Source of the DNA: Flagellimonas maritima
Lineage (GTDB): Bacteria; Bacteroidota; Bacteroidia; Flavobacteriales; Flavobacteriaceae
Length of the DNA stretch: 64,000 bases
Reading direction: 5' to 3'
NCBI RefSeq assembly: GCF_003269425.1
Contig: NZ_CP030104.1
Coordinates: forward strand, 1,359,501 to 1,423,500
Shown: positions 28,633 through 39,449 of the stretch, piece by piece
Numbering within the stretch: the first letter of the stretch is position 1
How the letters are laid out: each line of letters opens with the position of its first letter
Position numbers and translations under genes: made by a program
Notes under the pieces: generated by a model
Told to the model about the DNA's origin: nothing
Database searches by the model: none
What the model saw: the letters and a program-made list of their open reading frames with translations, nothing else

Positions 28633-31374
28633 TCAGAAACTAACGGCTAGATTCAGAAAATATGTTCTTCCAAAGCCGTACCAATATTTGGGGGCAAAAG
28701 AGGGTGTTCCACTAAGGTTGTCCTGTTTCAACTGTCCGTAATTTCCATTTCTGCTCTGCTCGTAGCCTCCCGTTCTAAAAACCTCATCAAACACATTGTT
28801 TACGCTTATAAATGCACTGATGTATTTCTTATTGAATATCCAAGATTTCCCTCCAACCATATTCAAAAGATAAAAGTCATCCAATTTCTGTTGTCTTAAT
28901 ATTTGGGCTACATTTTCATCAGTTGCGTCTGGAAAACGCTTTCCGGTATCTGGGTCAATCAAAAAACTTTGGGTCCTCGTAATTGTTGAAATATTTGCAT
29001 AATTATCTGACAGATAATTAGCTGTAACCCCTACCCACCAATATTTTGGACTTCTGTATTCGACTCCGAAAGCAAATGCCGTTTGCGGACCCTGCGCCAA
29101 TTTTAGATCTTTTAGTTTGGCAATCCCTAGGTCTATATTTCCTTCTGGGTCTATCAAATCCTCTGCAGCACCTGCTGTATCAAAATTTATCGAAACAAAG
29201 GGATTACTCGCGTATACATAACTTGCCAAGTTACCTGCCAACGATAATTTTACGCTGGAAGAAACCTCATATTCCAAACCAAGTTCGATTCCCTTGTGCA
29301 ACCTATCCAAATCAGTAATTACTTCTTGGACAAAATCTGAGCCCAGTCCAGAATCCACAAAAAAGAAATTAATGTCCGTAGCGTTTTGAAAACGAGAATA
29401 AAATGCAGTGATTCTTCCTGTTACATCAGGCAATCTTATAAAGTAGCTCACATCCAATGTCGTTATCTTTTCTGTTTGGATTTCTGGAACCGTTGTATTG
29501 TTTTCTCTTGGATTTATAAATATGTTCTGTAATGTAGGAGCTTTATTTATAAGTGCGCCATCGATATTTAGCCAATGTCTTCCGGATAAAAAATACGTAA
29601 CCCCCGATTTCAACCCAAAATTTGAAAAAGATATTTTTTCACTATTCCCGAAAGAGTTTTCCGAAAAACGCTCATTTACAAAAAGTCCATTTCGCAATAC
29701 GTCGAAACTGGAAAACGAAGCAGATACAAAAACGCCCCATTTATTGAAATTTGTATTTATCTGACCAAAAGCTTCCAGTTGGGATGCTTCTATTGCATAG
29801 TTGTAATTGAATCTTTCCCCTTCTGTTTTAATTGCGTTTCCGTCAACATCGTTCAAAGTGTTGGAAAAAGAATCAATATCTTCATGAAAATCAGCTCCCA
29901 ATAAATCTTGAATCTCTGCAAAATTTTCTGACGACAATGTTTTTAAATTAACTCCAGCACCTATACTTATACCGTCATTGATATCATATTCGGCAGTACT
30001 TGATATTGTTAATTGGCTATTTTCTATTACATCATCGTAAAGCAAATAGGCCGCTTTTCCGTCATTGGCTGTATTTAAATTGGCTGTATACAATTGCTGC
30101 CATTGAATTTGGGGGTTTTCCAGAAATCCCTGCTTTGAAAGCAAGGCATTGTTAAAATCAGCACCGATAGGACTGTTTAAATTAAAGCTTGGCAAATATC
30201 TGTAATATGTAGGGTCTGGGTTTGGTGCATTATAATACCCCAATCTACTTCTTGCGTTTATACCAAATTGATAGGAGACACCCGTATTTAAACTGAGCTT
30301 ATCAGACTGTAAAAAATGGTTTAAAATAAATAGTGGTTCAAAAATTTCACGTTCCCTTGAATTCCTGACTTGTTCGTTTTGGATTCCCCAATAGGGATTG
30401 TACCGATTTCCTACCAAATCAAAGACTTCTTTGGTAAGTGCAGAGGAGCGACCTCGCCTGTTCTTTGCCAATATAGCGGTCAATACCAAACTATTTTCTT
30501 GGTTCAATTTATATTCCACCGCGCCAAAAAAAGAATAGGCATCGTACAAAGTACCATCTACATACCCTGTTTTGGCCCACCTTCTAGATGATGAGAACGT
30601 ATAGGCCAGTCCATTTTTCTTTAGCCCTGAGCTATATGAAGCCATTGCTCTGGCCGTATATGTTCTGTTGGATGCAGAACTGGACAACCGCAATCCTGGT
30701 CTAAGTTTGGAAGGCCTGGTGTCTATATTGGTGTTACCGAGTATACCCCCAAAGGTAAATTGGTTGATTGCCAAACCATTGGAAAAATCTTGGTTTCGTA
30801 TTACGTCATTGAGGCCTCCCCAGTTATTCCATTGGGGCCTTCCGTCAAAAAATTTGTTCATGGGCATTCCGTTCAGCAATACTTCGCCATAACTCGAATC
30901 ATAGCCTCTTACCCTAAAGAAAGCCTGTCCAAAATCGAATGCTGCCCTGTTCAAGAAAATATCCCTGCTGGATTGCAATAATCCTGAAGAGCCTGTGACA
31001 GATTCATCATCCCCTGCAATGTCGCTGTCTGTTAAAGTGATCAGATTGTCGGTTTTTTCCCGAGTAATATCCTTTTGTAGAGAAATAACTCCTAAATCTA
31101 TTGGTTTTCCGTTCAATTGTACCGCAAAGTTTTTGGGCAAGAAATCAAGTGATTCGATTGTAATAATGTGTTCTCCCATTTGAGAGGTCCTCAATTGAAA
31201 AACTCCGTTTGAATCTGTAGAAAATTCTTTGGTATTGCCTTCAATTGTTATAACGGCATGTTTAACGGGATTTTTTGTTGTTTCAGCTAGAACAGTTCCA
31301 GAAACCATTGTTACTTGTTGCCCGCATAACGATAAAGTGTAACAGGACACTACAAAGAATAATGCAATTCTCAT
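28633..31374 (-). CDS. TonB-dependent receptor with carboxypeptidase-like N domain
   Basis: 913 residues from ATG 31374, where the signal peptide begins (IALFFVVSCYTLSLCGQQ); the longer frame has no signal at its head. The layout is a CarboxypepD_reg-like domain (VSGTVLAETTKNPVKHAVITI, about 23-100), a plug (about 130-240, including FFRVRGYDSSYGEVLLNGMPMNK), and a 22-stranded barrel ending in RTYFLNLAVSF. There is no SusD partner. Instead a DUF5689/lamin-tail lipoprotein follows, and a secreted nuclease gene is divergent, which points to uptake of nucleic-acid-derived or phosphodiester nutrients (inference). Confidence 0.9.
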   Translation of the reverse strand: MRIALFFVVSCYTLSLCGQQVTMVSGTVLAETTKNPVKHAVITIEGNTKEFSTDSNGVFQLRTSQMGEHIITIESLDFLPKNFAVQLNGKPIDLGVISLQKDITREKTDNLITLTDSDIAGDDESVTGSSGLLQSSRDIFLNRAAFDFGQAFFRVRGYDSSYGEVLLNGMPMNKFFDGRPQWNNWGGLNDVIRNQDFSNGLAINQFTFGGILGNTNIDTRPSKLRPGLRLSSSASNRTYTARAMASYSSGLKKNGLAYTFSSSRRWAKTGYVDGTLYDAYSFFGAVEYKLNQENSLVLTAILAKNRRGRSSALTKEVFDLVGNRYNPYWGIQNEQVRNSREREIFEPLFILNHFLQSDKLSLNTGVSYQFGINARSRLGYYNAPNPDPTYYRYLPSFNLNSPIGADFNNALLSKQGFLENPQIQWQQLYTANLNTANDGKAAYLLYDDVIENSQLTISSTAEYDINDGISIGAGVNLKTLSSENFAEIQDLLGADFHEDIDSFSNTLNDVDGNAIKTEGERFNYNYAIEASQLEAFGQINTNFNKWGVFVSASFSSFDVLRNGLFVNERFSENSFGNSEKISFSNFGLKSGVTYFLSGRHWLNIDGALINKAPTLQNIFINPRENNTTVPEIQTEKITTLDVSYFIRLPDVTGRITAFYSRFQNATDINFFFVDSGLGSDFVQEVITDLDRLHKGIELGLEYEVSSSVKLSLAGNLASYVYASNPFVSINFDTAGAAEDLIDPEGNIDLGIAKLKDLKLAQGPQTAFAFGVEYRSPKYWWVGVTANYLSDNYANISTITRTQSFLIDPDTGKRFPDATDENVAQILRQQKLDDFYLLNMVGGKSWIFNKKYISAFISVNNVFDEVFRTGGYEQSRNGNYGQLKQDNLSGTPSFAPKYWYGFGRTYFLNLAVSF

Positions 31375-31450
31375 AGAATATTGTAGGTTAACTTCGTAAA
31401 ATATGGGGTTATTGTCTTTCTTTGATATCTGAAAAACGGACAATCTTACT

Positions 31451-31458
31451 TATTTTTG
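31451..31458 (+). promoter_or_regulatory. Flavobacterial -7 promoter element
   Basis: TATTTTTG fits the Bacteroidota TAnnTTTG element and lies 20 bases before the nuclease ATG. A TTTG at 31421 could be the -33 element, but the gap (26 bases) is longer than usual. Confidence 0.4.
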
Positions 31459-31477
31459 AATTAAAATCAAAGCCCAA

Positions 31478-32563
31478 ATGCACTTTTTACGATACCTACT
31501 AGTAATCTTATTCGTACCGCTTTTTTCTAATTCCCAAAAAACATATAAGGTAAGAACCGTTGCTTTCTACAATGTTGAAAATCTTTTTGATATCGTGAAC
31601 GACAGCTTGGTCTTTGACAACGGGCGTACTCCTGAAGGGAGATATCAATGGACACAAGAGAAATACGAGCGAAAAATTAAACATATCTCCAGTGTTATCT
31701 CTAAAATAGGTTCGGAAACTACTGGCACTTCTCCTGATATCATTGGCCTATGCGAAGTTGAAAATAGAGGTGTTTTGGAAGATTTGATACATCATGCCAA
31801 TCTTACCAACAAGGATTATGGAATCGTTCATTTTGATTCTCCTGATATGCGCGGAATTGATGTAGCATTATTGTTCAAAAAATCAGCCTATTTACCTACA
31901 TCTTTTAAGAGCCACAGACTTTTATTGTTTGATGCAATGGGCGATAGAATTTACACGAGAGACCAATTGGTCGTTGGTGGAATTATGGATGATGAAGCAT
32001 TCTATTTTATTGTAAATCATTGGCCATCAAGACGGGGCGGAGCAGTCAAAAGCAAGCCCAATAGGATTAAAGCCGCCTTATTGAACAAAAGGATTATAGA
32101 TTCCATACAGCAACTGGACTTTAATGCTAAAATCATTGCGATGGGCGACTTTAATGACGACCCGCGCGATGATAGTCTAAAAAGAATTTTGAAGACGTCT
32201 GACCATGTAACATCACAAGACACCCTAGAACTTTATAACCCTATGGAAAAACTATATAAAAAAGGATTGGGGTCCTTGGCCTATAGAGATAAATGGAATC
32301 TTTTTGATCAATTTTTCATGACTGCCAATCTCGTCAGCCAAAACAAAGAAACATATTCATACTGGAAAGCCGGTATTTATTCCCCTGCATACCTCAAAAC
32401 AAAAAAGGGAAGATTTAAAGGATATCCCTTTAGGAGTTTTTCGGGAACCAATTACACAGGAGGATACAGCGATCATTTTCCTGTTTATCTACACTTGATC
32501 AAAGCCTTTTCAGATTTTTCTCCAGAAGATGATTCCCACACACGGGGGAATGACATGAATTAA
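31478..32563 (+). CDS. Secreted endonuclease/exonuclease/phosphatase family protein
   Basis: 361 residues with a signal peptide (LLVILFVPLFSNSQ). It has the EEP (DNase I-like) core: VAFYNVENLFD with the metal-site Asn and Glu, CEVENRGVLEDL, VNHWPSRRGG carrying a catalytic His, MGDFNDDP, and C-terminal SDHFPV. These are phosphodiesterases acting on DNA, RNA or related esters. An exported form divergent from a TonB receptor fits extracellular nucleic-acid or phosphate scavenging. Its stop codon overlaps that of the next, convergent gene. Confidence 0.9.
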   Translation: MHFLRYLLVILFVPLFSNSQKTYKVRTVAFYNVENLFDIVNDSLVFDNGRTPEGRYQWTQEKYERKIKHISSVISKIGSETTGTSPDIIGLCEVENRGVLEDLIHHANLTNKDYGIVHFDSPDMRGIDVALLFKKSAYLPTSFKSHRLLLFDAMGDRIYTRDQLVVGGIMDDEAFYFIVNHWPSRRGGAVKSKPNRIKAALLNKRIIDSIQQLDFNAKIIAMGDFNDDPRDDSLKRILKTSDHVTSQDTLELYNPMEKLYKKGLGSLAYRDKWNLFDQFFMTANLVSQNKETYSYWKAGIYSPAYLKTKKGRFKGYPFRSFSGTNYTGGYSDHFPVYLHLIKAFSDFSPEDDSHTRGNDMN

Positions 32564-32997
32564 TTGAACCACTGTGCCCAGGGAATTTGGCTTAGGATGA
32601 GGAGAAGTCCCAATCCATAAAAAATAGTTATCGTTTTAAACTTTGCCTTGCTTTCCAATTTCTTTTTATGGCTAGACCATCCTATAGTTATCAACACAAT
32701 TGCGATAATATTAATTAAAGGATGTTCTAAGGCCAAAAGGCGAGCTGCCGAGTTTAAACCGCCCATACCCAATACTTGAATCGCTTTTAATCCATTGGGA
32801 GAAACAAAATAAACGATTAGACCTATCAATAACTGAATATGACTTAAAATCAAGGCAAAAAGACTGATTCTTAAGTCCTTTTCCATGGTAAATTCCTTTT
32901 TTCCAAGCCAACCTATCAAGGCATTAAAAACTGCGAAAATCAACACTGCCAATACTACATAGGCAAGATATGAGTGTACGTTTTGTAGAATTTCCAT
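32560..32997 (-). CDS. Small four-helix membrane protein (cytochrome b-like annotation group)
   Basis: 145 residues with four hydrophobic helices (SYLAYVVLAVLIFAVFNALIG, LFALILSHIQLLIGLIVYF, PLINIIAIVLITIGW, FYGLGLLLILSQIPW). Conserved His residues in the first, second and third helices (NVHSYL, LSHIQLL, LEHPLIN) would suit heme b ligation, and similar flavobacterial proteins are often called cytochrome B. The stop overlaps that of the convergent nuclease gene by 4 bases (TTAA). Confidence 0.55.
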   Translation of the reverse strand: MEILQNVHSYLAYVVLAVLIFAVFNALIGWLGKKEFTMEKDLRISLFALILSHIQLLIGLIVYFVSPNGLKAIQVLGMGGLNSAARLLALEHPLINIIAIVLITIGWSSHKKKLESKAKFKTITIFYGLGLLLILSQIPWAQWFN

Positions 32998-33036
32998 AGG
33001 TATAGTTTGAGGTTTAAAAGTAATGATTTTTGAGCA

Positions 33037-33072
33037 TAAAAAAACCCCTATATCTTTAGTGATGTAGGGGTC
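33037..33072 (-). terminator. Terminator of the Oar-like receptor gene
   Basis: On the minus strand a stem (GACCCCTACATC / GATATAGGGG, one mismatch) is followed by a T run of seven. It lies 22 bases beyond the stop codon. Confidence 0.78.
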
Positions 33073-33093
33073 AAAATAAAAATTATATAATTA

Positions 33094-36000
33094 TCAGTTA
33101 AAAATATAGCGAATTCCTAACTGAGCTTGCCATCTAGAGGATTGAATTCCCTCATCATCAAATTCAACAACATTATTAGGCGTGCCATCTAAGTTCACCG
33201 CCCCAGTATTTAGGTTGAAGGTAGGTGTATCACCATTGGATATAGTGGTCAATGGACTTACTTCGCTATCAATAAATTTTAACCGGCCCCAATCTTTGTT
33301 CAATAAATTGGTGAAGTTGAAAATATCTGCCGACAGTTGTAGTGTATGCTTCTTACTGCCAATATTAAAGCTAAAATCTTGTAAGAACTTCAAATCTACA
33401 ATATGGCTCCATGGACCACGAGAGGCATTACGTTCAACATACTGGCCCCTTCTTGAGCTCAAATACTCATCATTTTCAATAAAAGTATTTAATGCACTCC
33501 ATTGTTGTTCAGGCGTGGCAATAATGTCTCCGCCAGAGTTTGTCAAATTCACCAATACGATTTCATCTGCATTTGCAGGGACGTAAATTAAAGCATTGTC
33601 CCTAGAATCATCATTTAATAAATCCCTACTTGATTCATTATAAATGAAGCTATAAGGAGAGCCTTGAAAACCTTGATACAACAAAGCAAAAGTGGTTTTT
33701 ATGTTGTCATTCCATTGAATTTGATAGGAAGCATCCGCTACTATACGACTACCCAAGGCAAAATCAGAACGGGTCACAGGTAGATTAGAGTTTTTACCAT
33801 TAACCGTTTGAATATTACGCCATTGAGAACTGTTCTGCGATGAAGTACCATCGAAAATCTTGTTGGATTCCCCATAGGTATAGGATACTGATCCCGCAAA
33901 GCCACTTTCAAAAGGTTTTCTAAGCGTAAAAGTAGCATTTGTAGCACTACCTCCACCTGTATTCGAAGCCAAGTAAATCCCTTGATAGGTACCGTCAACA
34001 CGGTTGCTCCTATTATAAAAAGGTCTAATGTCGGCTCCTTGATAAAAACCTTCAGGATCACGAATATTCAAATTTTCATAATAAACGTCTGTGATAACAT
34101 CAGTATAGAGGAAGTCAGCTGATGCAATCAAACCCCAAAAAGGCAATTTCTGGTCTATGGCAATATTGTATTTGATTACCTGTGGTAGTTTAAAATTTTC
34201 TGCAATTAAATCTACGTTACCACCCAAACCACCAGAACCTGGCAGTGGGTCTTCAAATTGATTTTGAAAATCGGATTCAAATTCTTGTCCAAACTGAAAC
34301 ATAAAGCCACCAGTAACACCATTATTATTGTAGGTTCCACCAGGCCATACCAAAGGAAGTCTAGAAGTAAATACCCCGATACCACCACGAATTTGAGTAG
34401 ATCTTTCGCCGTTCACATCCCAATTAAATCCTAATCTTGGAGCAAACATTGCCGTACCTACACCCTGCCCCACACGGGCACCCTGCAAATCTTTACCAGC
34501 TGCTTCCAACATTGGAACAGTATTGGTGTTGAAATCTTCGTTAACAGTACCATCTTCCCAACTTGGAATATCAATACGTGCACCAAAACTAACTTTGAAA
34601 TCATCGGTCAACTGTACATCATCCTGTACATAAAAGCCAGCCTGAAATGTCTTGAAATCAGCTGATCCAGCAGATTCGTCACCAACGGTACCATCACCTA
34701 ACAATGAATACCCGTGTTGATAAAGATTGGCATTTTGTCCTGTCAAAAACTCATTGAGTCCACTGGACAATAAATTTCCATCATCATCAAAATCATCTGT
34801 AAATTCATACCAGCCATAGTTAAAAGCAAAAAACAGGTTCTTTACAGTCGCAAATTCTAAATTGGCACCCAAGGTCACAGTATGGCGACCTGCATATATT
34901 TCAAAGTTATCGGTAATCGTCAAATAATCTGTATTGAGTAAGTTAGCGGTCGAAAATGGCTCTGAGCCAAAGAAAATAGTACCATTGCCATCTTGAATCT
35001 CAACTGTTGGAAACGGATCTCCCGAGGGGTCACGATCGTCACGAACAGCAGTAAAACCAACAACTAAGTTGTTACTGAACTTATTACCAAATCTCGAATT
35101 CAATTCCAATGCGGTTGAATTGGTATTGGATACAAAAAATTCAGAGCCATTAATAAAACCTATCTCATTGTTGTCAGAACTTCTTGCTTCAAGGTTTTCT
35201 GCGCCTACGTAACTATGGCGTAAGGAAAGATTATGGTTTTCATTGATATTCCAATCAAGTTTTGCCACCAAAGTATTGCTTTCCAACGTTCTTGTATTAT
35301 TATCAAAAATTCCTGGATTGAAATTATAAGTGCCTTGTAAAAAATTACTTAAGTTATCCAAATCAGCTTCTGATGAACGCCCTGTGTAATTACTAAAAAT
35401 AAAAGGTTGTGGAATTTCAGTTTCATTACGTTCGTAGTTGACAAAAAAGAACAGTTTGTCCTTAATTAGGGGGCCACCTAAGCGCATACCATAAGTATTT
35501 GCCGAAAAATCAGCAACTTTCACTCGCTCGTCTCCCTCGTTGATTAAAGCAGTAGGTGTTTTGGCTACCAAATCTTGGTTTCTGGTGAAGAAATAAGCGG
35601 ATCCTTCAAACTCATTGGAACCTGAACGTGTAACAGCATTTACCGATCCACCTGAAAATCCTGATTGTCTAACGTCAAAAGGTGCAATATTGATTTGAAA
35701 TGTTTCAATGGCATCTACAGATAATGGATTTACCCCGGTCTGTCCTCCATTGGTCCCCGAACCTGCCAAGCCAAAAACGTCATTATTGACCGCACCATCA
35801 ATGTAAATGGCATTGTAACGATTGTTTTGTCCTGCCAAGGAAATAGAGAAACCATCATCACCTTCAGTTAATTGTGCTTGAGGAGTCAAACGTACGAAAT
35901 CTGCAAGCGAACGTGAAGCTGCTGGGGTAATTTCCACTTGGCGTTGTGAAATATTGGTTTCCGTGCCTGTTTTATTTGATCCGAAAACTCCATTTGAAAC

Positions 36001-36363
36001 TGCGGTAATAACAACCTCATCAAGTGCTGTAGCTGATTCTGAAAGCTGTGAATTAATGGTACTGGTAGACCCCAGATTTAAAAAAACACCTTCTTTTACA
36101 TAATCATTAAAACCCACATATGATATTGTTACCGTGTACGGACCTCCTGTACGCATACCTGAAATACGGTAAAAACCATCAAAATCGGCAGCTGCACCGT
36201 ATGTGGTTCCCGAAGGAGTATGTACTGCTACTACACTTGCTCCTGGAAGAGGCTCTCCTGTATTGTCGGTTATCTTTCCGCCAATTGCAGATGTGGTAAC
36301 CCCCTGTGAAAAAGCCATGGTAGCCATAAACATGGCAAAAATGACCAAATAAATTTTTTTCAT
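33094..36363 (-). CDS. Oar-like TonB-dependent receptor
   Basis: 1089 residues with a signal peptide ending MAFSQ. An N-terminal carboxypeptidase-regulatory-like domain (GGKITDNTGEPLPGASVVAVH, about 27-110) is followed by a plug (VRLTPQAQLTEGDDGFSISLAGQNNRYNAIYIDGA-type) and a large barrel ending QAQLGIRYIFN. The long form with this N domain is typical of the Oar branch, outer membrane proteins named from Myxococcus adhesion/development. The substrate is unknown. It has its own terminator and no partner gene, so it is likely monocistronic. Confidence 0.88.
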   Translation of the reverse strand: MKKIYLVIFAMFMATMAFSQGVTTSAIGGKITDNTGEPLPGASVVAVHTPSGTTYGAAADFDGFYRISGMRTGGPYTVTISYVGFNDYVKEGVFLNLGSTSTINSQLSESATALDEVVITAVSNGVFGSNKTGTETNISQRQVEITPAASRSLADFVRLTPQAQLTEGDDGFSISLAGQNNRYNAIYIDGAVNNDVFGLAGSGTNGGQTGVNPLSVDAIETFQINIAPFDVRQSGFSGGSVNAVTRSGSNEFEGSAYFFTRNQDLVAKTPTALINEGDERVKVADFSANTYGMRLGGPLIKDKLFFFVNYERNETEIPQPFIFSNYTGRSSEADLDNLSNFLQGTYNFNPGIFDNNTRTLESNTLVAKLDWNINENHNLSLRHSYVGAENLEARSSDNNEIGFINGSEFFVSNTNSTALELNSRFGNKFSNNLVVGFTAVRDDRDPSGDPFPTVEIQDGNGTIFFGSEPFSTANLLNTDYLTITDNFEIYAGRHTVTLGANLEFATVKNLFFAFNYGWYEFTDDFDDDGNLLSSGLNEFLTGQNANLYQHGYSLLGDGTVGDESAGSADFKTFQAGFYVQDDVQLTDDFKVSFGARIDIPSWEDGTVNEDFNTNTVPMLEAAGKDLQGARVGQGVGTAMFAPRLGFNWDVNGERSTQIRGGIGVFTSRLPLVWPGGTYNNNGVTGGFMFQFGQEFESDFQNQFEDPLPGSGGLGGNVDLIAENFKLPQVIKYNIAIDQKLPFWGLIASADFLYTDVITDVYYENLNIRDPEGFYQGADIRPFYNRSNRVDGTYQGIYLASNTGGGSATNATFTLRKPFESGFAGSVSYTYGESNKIFDGTSSQNSSQWRNIQTVNGKNSNLPVTRSDFALGSRIVADASYQIQWNDNIKTTFALLYQGFQGSPYSFIYNESSRDLLNDDSRDNALIYVPANADEIVLVNLTNSGGDIIATPEQQWSALNTFIENDEYLSSRRGQYVERNASRGPWSHIVDLKFLQDFSFNIGSKKHTLQLSADIFNFTNLLNKDWGRLKFIDSEVSPLTTISNGDTPTFNLNTGAVNLDGTPNNVVEFDDEGIQSSRWQAQLGIRYIFN

Positions 36364-36530
36364 TTCAATTATGTTTAAATAGTTTAATTAGCGTAGCAAA
36401 AGTCTCGCTTTTAATTTTGACAAATATTAAGATAACGTTAAGAAATTAGGTATTAAAAAGTATGCCGTATAAAGCTAAGCATCTTTGAATCAGCAAATTA
36501 TATAAAAGAGTAATTTTATGAAATTCTAAA

Positions 36531-38168
36531 TCAATTCTTAAAAAAATGCAAAAGATTTAGTGTAGAACTATCATGATTGCCAATTTCGGAACCTTCAATA
36601 TCAGAAAGAGTAGATTTTGCCAATTGCTTGCCCAATTCCACGCCCCATTGATCATAACTGAAAATATTCCAAATAATTCCCTGAACAAATATTTTATGCT
36701 CGTAAAGTGCAATAAGTGATCCTAAACTTTTTGGAGTGAGCTTACTGATAAGAATAGTATTGGTCGGTTTGTTGCCCTGAAAGATTTTGAAAGGCAAAAG
36801 TGCTTCTATTTCTTTGGCGGTAAATTCTTGTTCTTGAAGTTCTTCCTTGACCTCATCTTTGGTCTTGCCGTTCATTAGAGCTTCTGTTTGTGCAAAAAAA
36901 TTGGCCAAAAGCTTGTTATGGTGGTCTTTATCTCCATGTAAAGATTCTTTAAACCCAATAAAATCCACAGGAATCAATTTTGTGCCTTGATGGATGAGCT
37001 GAAAGAAAGCGTGCTGTGAGTTAGTGCCCGGTTCTCCCCAAATAATAGTTCCTGTCTCATAATTTATACTATTACCAGATCTGTCCGTGCTTTTACCGTT
37101 ACTTTCCATAATGCCCTGTTGCAAATAGGCGGAAAAACGATTCAAATATTGTGTATATGGGATAATCGCCTCTGTCTCTGCATTATAAAAGTTATTGTAC
37201 CAAATACCTACAAGTGCCAAAACAATCGGGATATTTTTTGAAAACGCTGTCTCTTTAAAATGAACATCCATTTCATTGGCTCCTGATAATAATTCTGCAT
37301 AATTATCGTATCCTATGGATAGCGAAATCGAAATCCCTACCGCACTCCAGAGTGAAAAGCGACCTCCTACCCAGTCCCACATAGGAAAAACATTGTCTGC
37401 CGATATTCCAAAATCCTTGATTTTTTGGGTGTTTGTTGAAACTGCCACAAAGTGTTTGGCAATATCTTCTTGTGAGCCGTTTTCTAAAAACCATTTTTTA
37501 ATGGTAATGGCATTGCTCAACGTTTCTTGAGTTGTGAACGTCTTAGAGACAACCACAAACAATGTTGTTTCTGGATTTAGTTCTTTTAGTATTTCATGAA
37601 CATGGTCTCCATCTACATTGCTCACAAAATGCATTCTTAAATGATTCTTATAAAATTTGAGCGCTTCAACTACCATTGCAGGTCCCAAGTCAGACCCTCC
37701 AATACCAATATTTACTACATCTGTGAACTTTTTATTAGAATATCCTCTTCTATCACCAGAAATCACACCTTCTGAAAAAACCTTTATTTTTTCTCTGACT
37801 TCATAAACCTCAGGAACAATATTTTTTCCATCTACATGAACCTCATCACTTTTTTTAGCACGTAGCGCTGTGTGCAAAACCGCCCTTCTTTCCGTTTGAT
37901 TAATTTCGTCCCCTTTAAAATAGGCCTTTATTGCGTTTTTTAAGCCAACTTCTTCAGCCAATTCCAGTAACAAACTCATTGTTTGTTGTGTAATTCTATT
38001 TTTTGAATAATCTACTAGAAAATCGTTCCAGTGAATTACAAATAATTTTCCACGTTCTTTATCTGCAGTAAACAGTTTCCTTAAATGTTGATTTTTAGTG
38101 TCTTGATAGTGTCTTGAAAGTTTTTCCCAGGCTTTTGTGGTTGTGGGGTCAATTTTGGGGAGTGCCAT
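36531..38168 (-). CDS. pgi: Glucose-6-phosphate isomerase
   Basis: 545 residues. It interconverts glucose-6-phosphate and fructose-6-phosphate. Family signatures are intact: [15 protein letters not shown] for phosphate binding, [11 protein letters not shown] with the catalytic Glu, and the C-terminal signature [17 protein letters not shown]. The C-terminal Lys and the helix that follows are present. It is the last gene of a tight minus-strand group beginning with DUF3108 (41.2 kb), separated from the M23 gene by one base. Confidence 0.98.
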   Translation of the reverse strand: MALPKIDPTTTKAWEKLSRHYQDTKNQHLRKLFTADKERGKLFVIHWNDFLVDYSKNRITQQTMSLLLELAEEVGLKNAIKAYFKGDEINQTERRAVLHTALRAKKSDEVHVDGKNIVPEVYEVREKIKVFSEGVISGDRRGYSNKKFTDVVNIGIGGSDLGPAMVVEALKFYKNHLRMHFVSNVDGDHVHEILKELNPETTLFVVVSKTFTTQETLSNAITIKKWFLENGSQEDIAKHFVAVSTNTQKIKDFGISADNVFPMWDWVGGRFSLWSAVGISISLSIGYDNYAELLSGANEMDVHFKETAFSKNIPIVLALVGIWYNNFYNAETEAIIPYTQYLNRFSAYLQQGIMESNGKSTDRSGNSINYETGTIIWGEPGTNSQHAFFQLIHQGTKLIPVDFIGFKESLHGDKDHHNKLLANFFAQTEALMNGKTKDEVKEELQEQEFTAKEIEALLPFKIFQGNKPTNTILISKLTPKSLGSLIALYEHKIFVQGIIWNIFSYDQWGVELGKQLAKSTLSDIEGSEIGNHDSSTLNLLHFFKN

Positions 38169-38169
38169 T

Positions 38170-39447
38170 TTACTTATTGAGTGTTATAAGATTTTCTTGC
38201 GGTTCTGGAGCGGGCAATGTGTATTCTATACAATCCAATTGAGTTTTTAAAGGATCTATATATTCTAGGTAATCCAATCTCAGGGAATCTGCTATAGGTT
38301 CCGCGGCAGGCAATTTCTCTCTAAGTGGGTCTACTTGCCTACCATTTTTCCAGAATCTGTAACACACATGGGGGCCTCCGGTATTTCCTGTCATACCGAC
38401 CCATCCTATTACATCTCCTTGTCTTACATACTCTCCTCTTTTTACCTTTTGCTTTCGCATATGCAAATATTGGGTACTATAGGTTCCGTTGTGCCTGATT
38501 TTTACATACTTTCCATTGCCACCTTTTCTTCTGGATTCGGTGACAGTGCCATCCGCGGTGGCGATGATAGGTGTCCCAATTGGTGCAGCGTAATCCGTTC
38601 CTTTATGCGGTCTTACCTTATAGCCGTAATATGCAATTCTTCTTTTTAAATTATATCTAGATGATAGTCTGTATCCAAACTTGATCGGTGCCCTTAAAAA
38701 TGTACTTCTTAAATTATTGGCTTCTTCATCAAAATAATCGGTCATCTGTTTTAGAGAATCCGCTTCGTAGGAAAATGCATATATTGGTTTCCCCTTATGC
38801 TCAAAAAATGCAGCTTCTATTGGTTCTGCTCCAGCGTATATGGTATCATTGATATATCTCTCTTTATAAATAACCTTGAACTTGTCCCCTTTTTCCAATC
38901 TAAAGAAATCAATCGTCCATGCATAGATTTCTGAAAGGTTCAACGTAACGTTATAATCTATGCCCTGATCTAAAATTGCTTCGGATAGTGATGTTTCTAT
39001 TATTCCAGAAGCTTCACGTTCTACATATTTAACTTTCTTTTTACTCTTATAGGCCATTACACTATCACGAAGATCAACAACAGTATAGTTTATACGATCG
39101 TTCTGGTAAATGAAAACTTCTGCAACTTCTGAGGTATCTTTTGATTTTAAAATCACGTATGGCTTACCGACCATTATTTTTCTAACATCAAAAGTATCTT
39201 TAAAGTTCTCTGATATTGTGTATATTTTAGGGTAGTCCACTTTATTCTTCAACATAAGTTCTCCAAAACTGTCTCCGTTTCTTACGGTATCGTGAACTAC
39301 TTTGAATTCATCGAGATTAAATCCAAAATGTTTTATTATTGGCTGTTCAACCGGTTCTTCCGGTCCCAATTCCTGTACCAATACCTTTTCTTCTTTACAT
39401 GACACCAACATCATCAGTGCCAACAGTGCCCCAAAAAATTTATACAT
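38170..39447 (-). CDS. M23 (LytM) family peptidase, lipoprotein, with Cys in a ligand position
   Basis: 425 residues with a lipobox (LVSC, Cys17). After about 250 residues of partly helical, partly strand region comes the LytM domain: His281-x3-Asp285 (HKGTD), His329 (QYLHM), then GPHVCYRFW. In classical M23 enzymes this last motif is HxH, and its second His binds zinc. Here the position is Cys362, which could still bind zinc. The protein may be an active peptidoglycan endopeptidase or a degenerate activator (inference). It overlaps neither neighbour but is one base from pgi and two from the dioxygenase gene. Confidence 0.85.
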   Translation of the reverse strand: MYKFFGALLALMMLVSCKEEKVLVQELGPEEPVEQPIIKHFGFNLDEFKVVHDTVRNGDSFGELMLKNKVDYPKIYTISENFKDTFDVRKIMVGKPYVILKSKDTSEVAEVFIYQNDRINYTVVDLRDSVMAYKSKKKVKYVEREASGIIETSLSEAILDQGIDYNVTLNLSEIYAWTIDFFRLEKGDKFKVIYKERYINDTIYAGAEPIEAAFFEHKGKPIYAFSYEADSLKQMTDYFDEEANNLRSTFLRAPIKFGYRLSSRYNLKRRIAYYGYKVRPHKGTDYAAPIGTPIIATADGTVTESRRKGGNGKYVKIRHNGTYSTQYLHMRKQKVKRGEYVRQGDVIGWVGMTGNTGGPHVCYRFWKNGRQVDPLREKLPAAEPIADSLRLDYLEYIDPLKTQLDCIEYTLPAPEPQENLITLNK

Positions 39448-39449
39448 TC

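Noticed and set aside
31375..31443. Longer start for the TonB receptor
   Set aside because: The extra 23 residues precede a perfect signal peptide, so translation must start at 31374.
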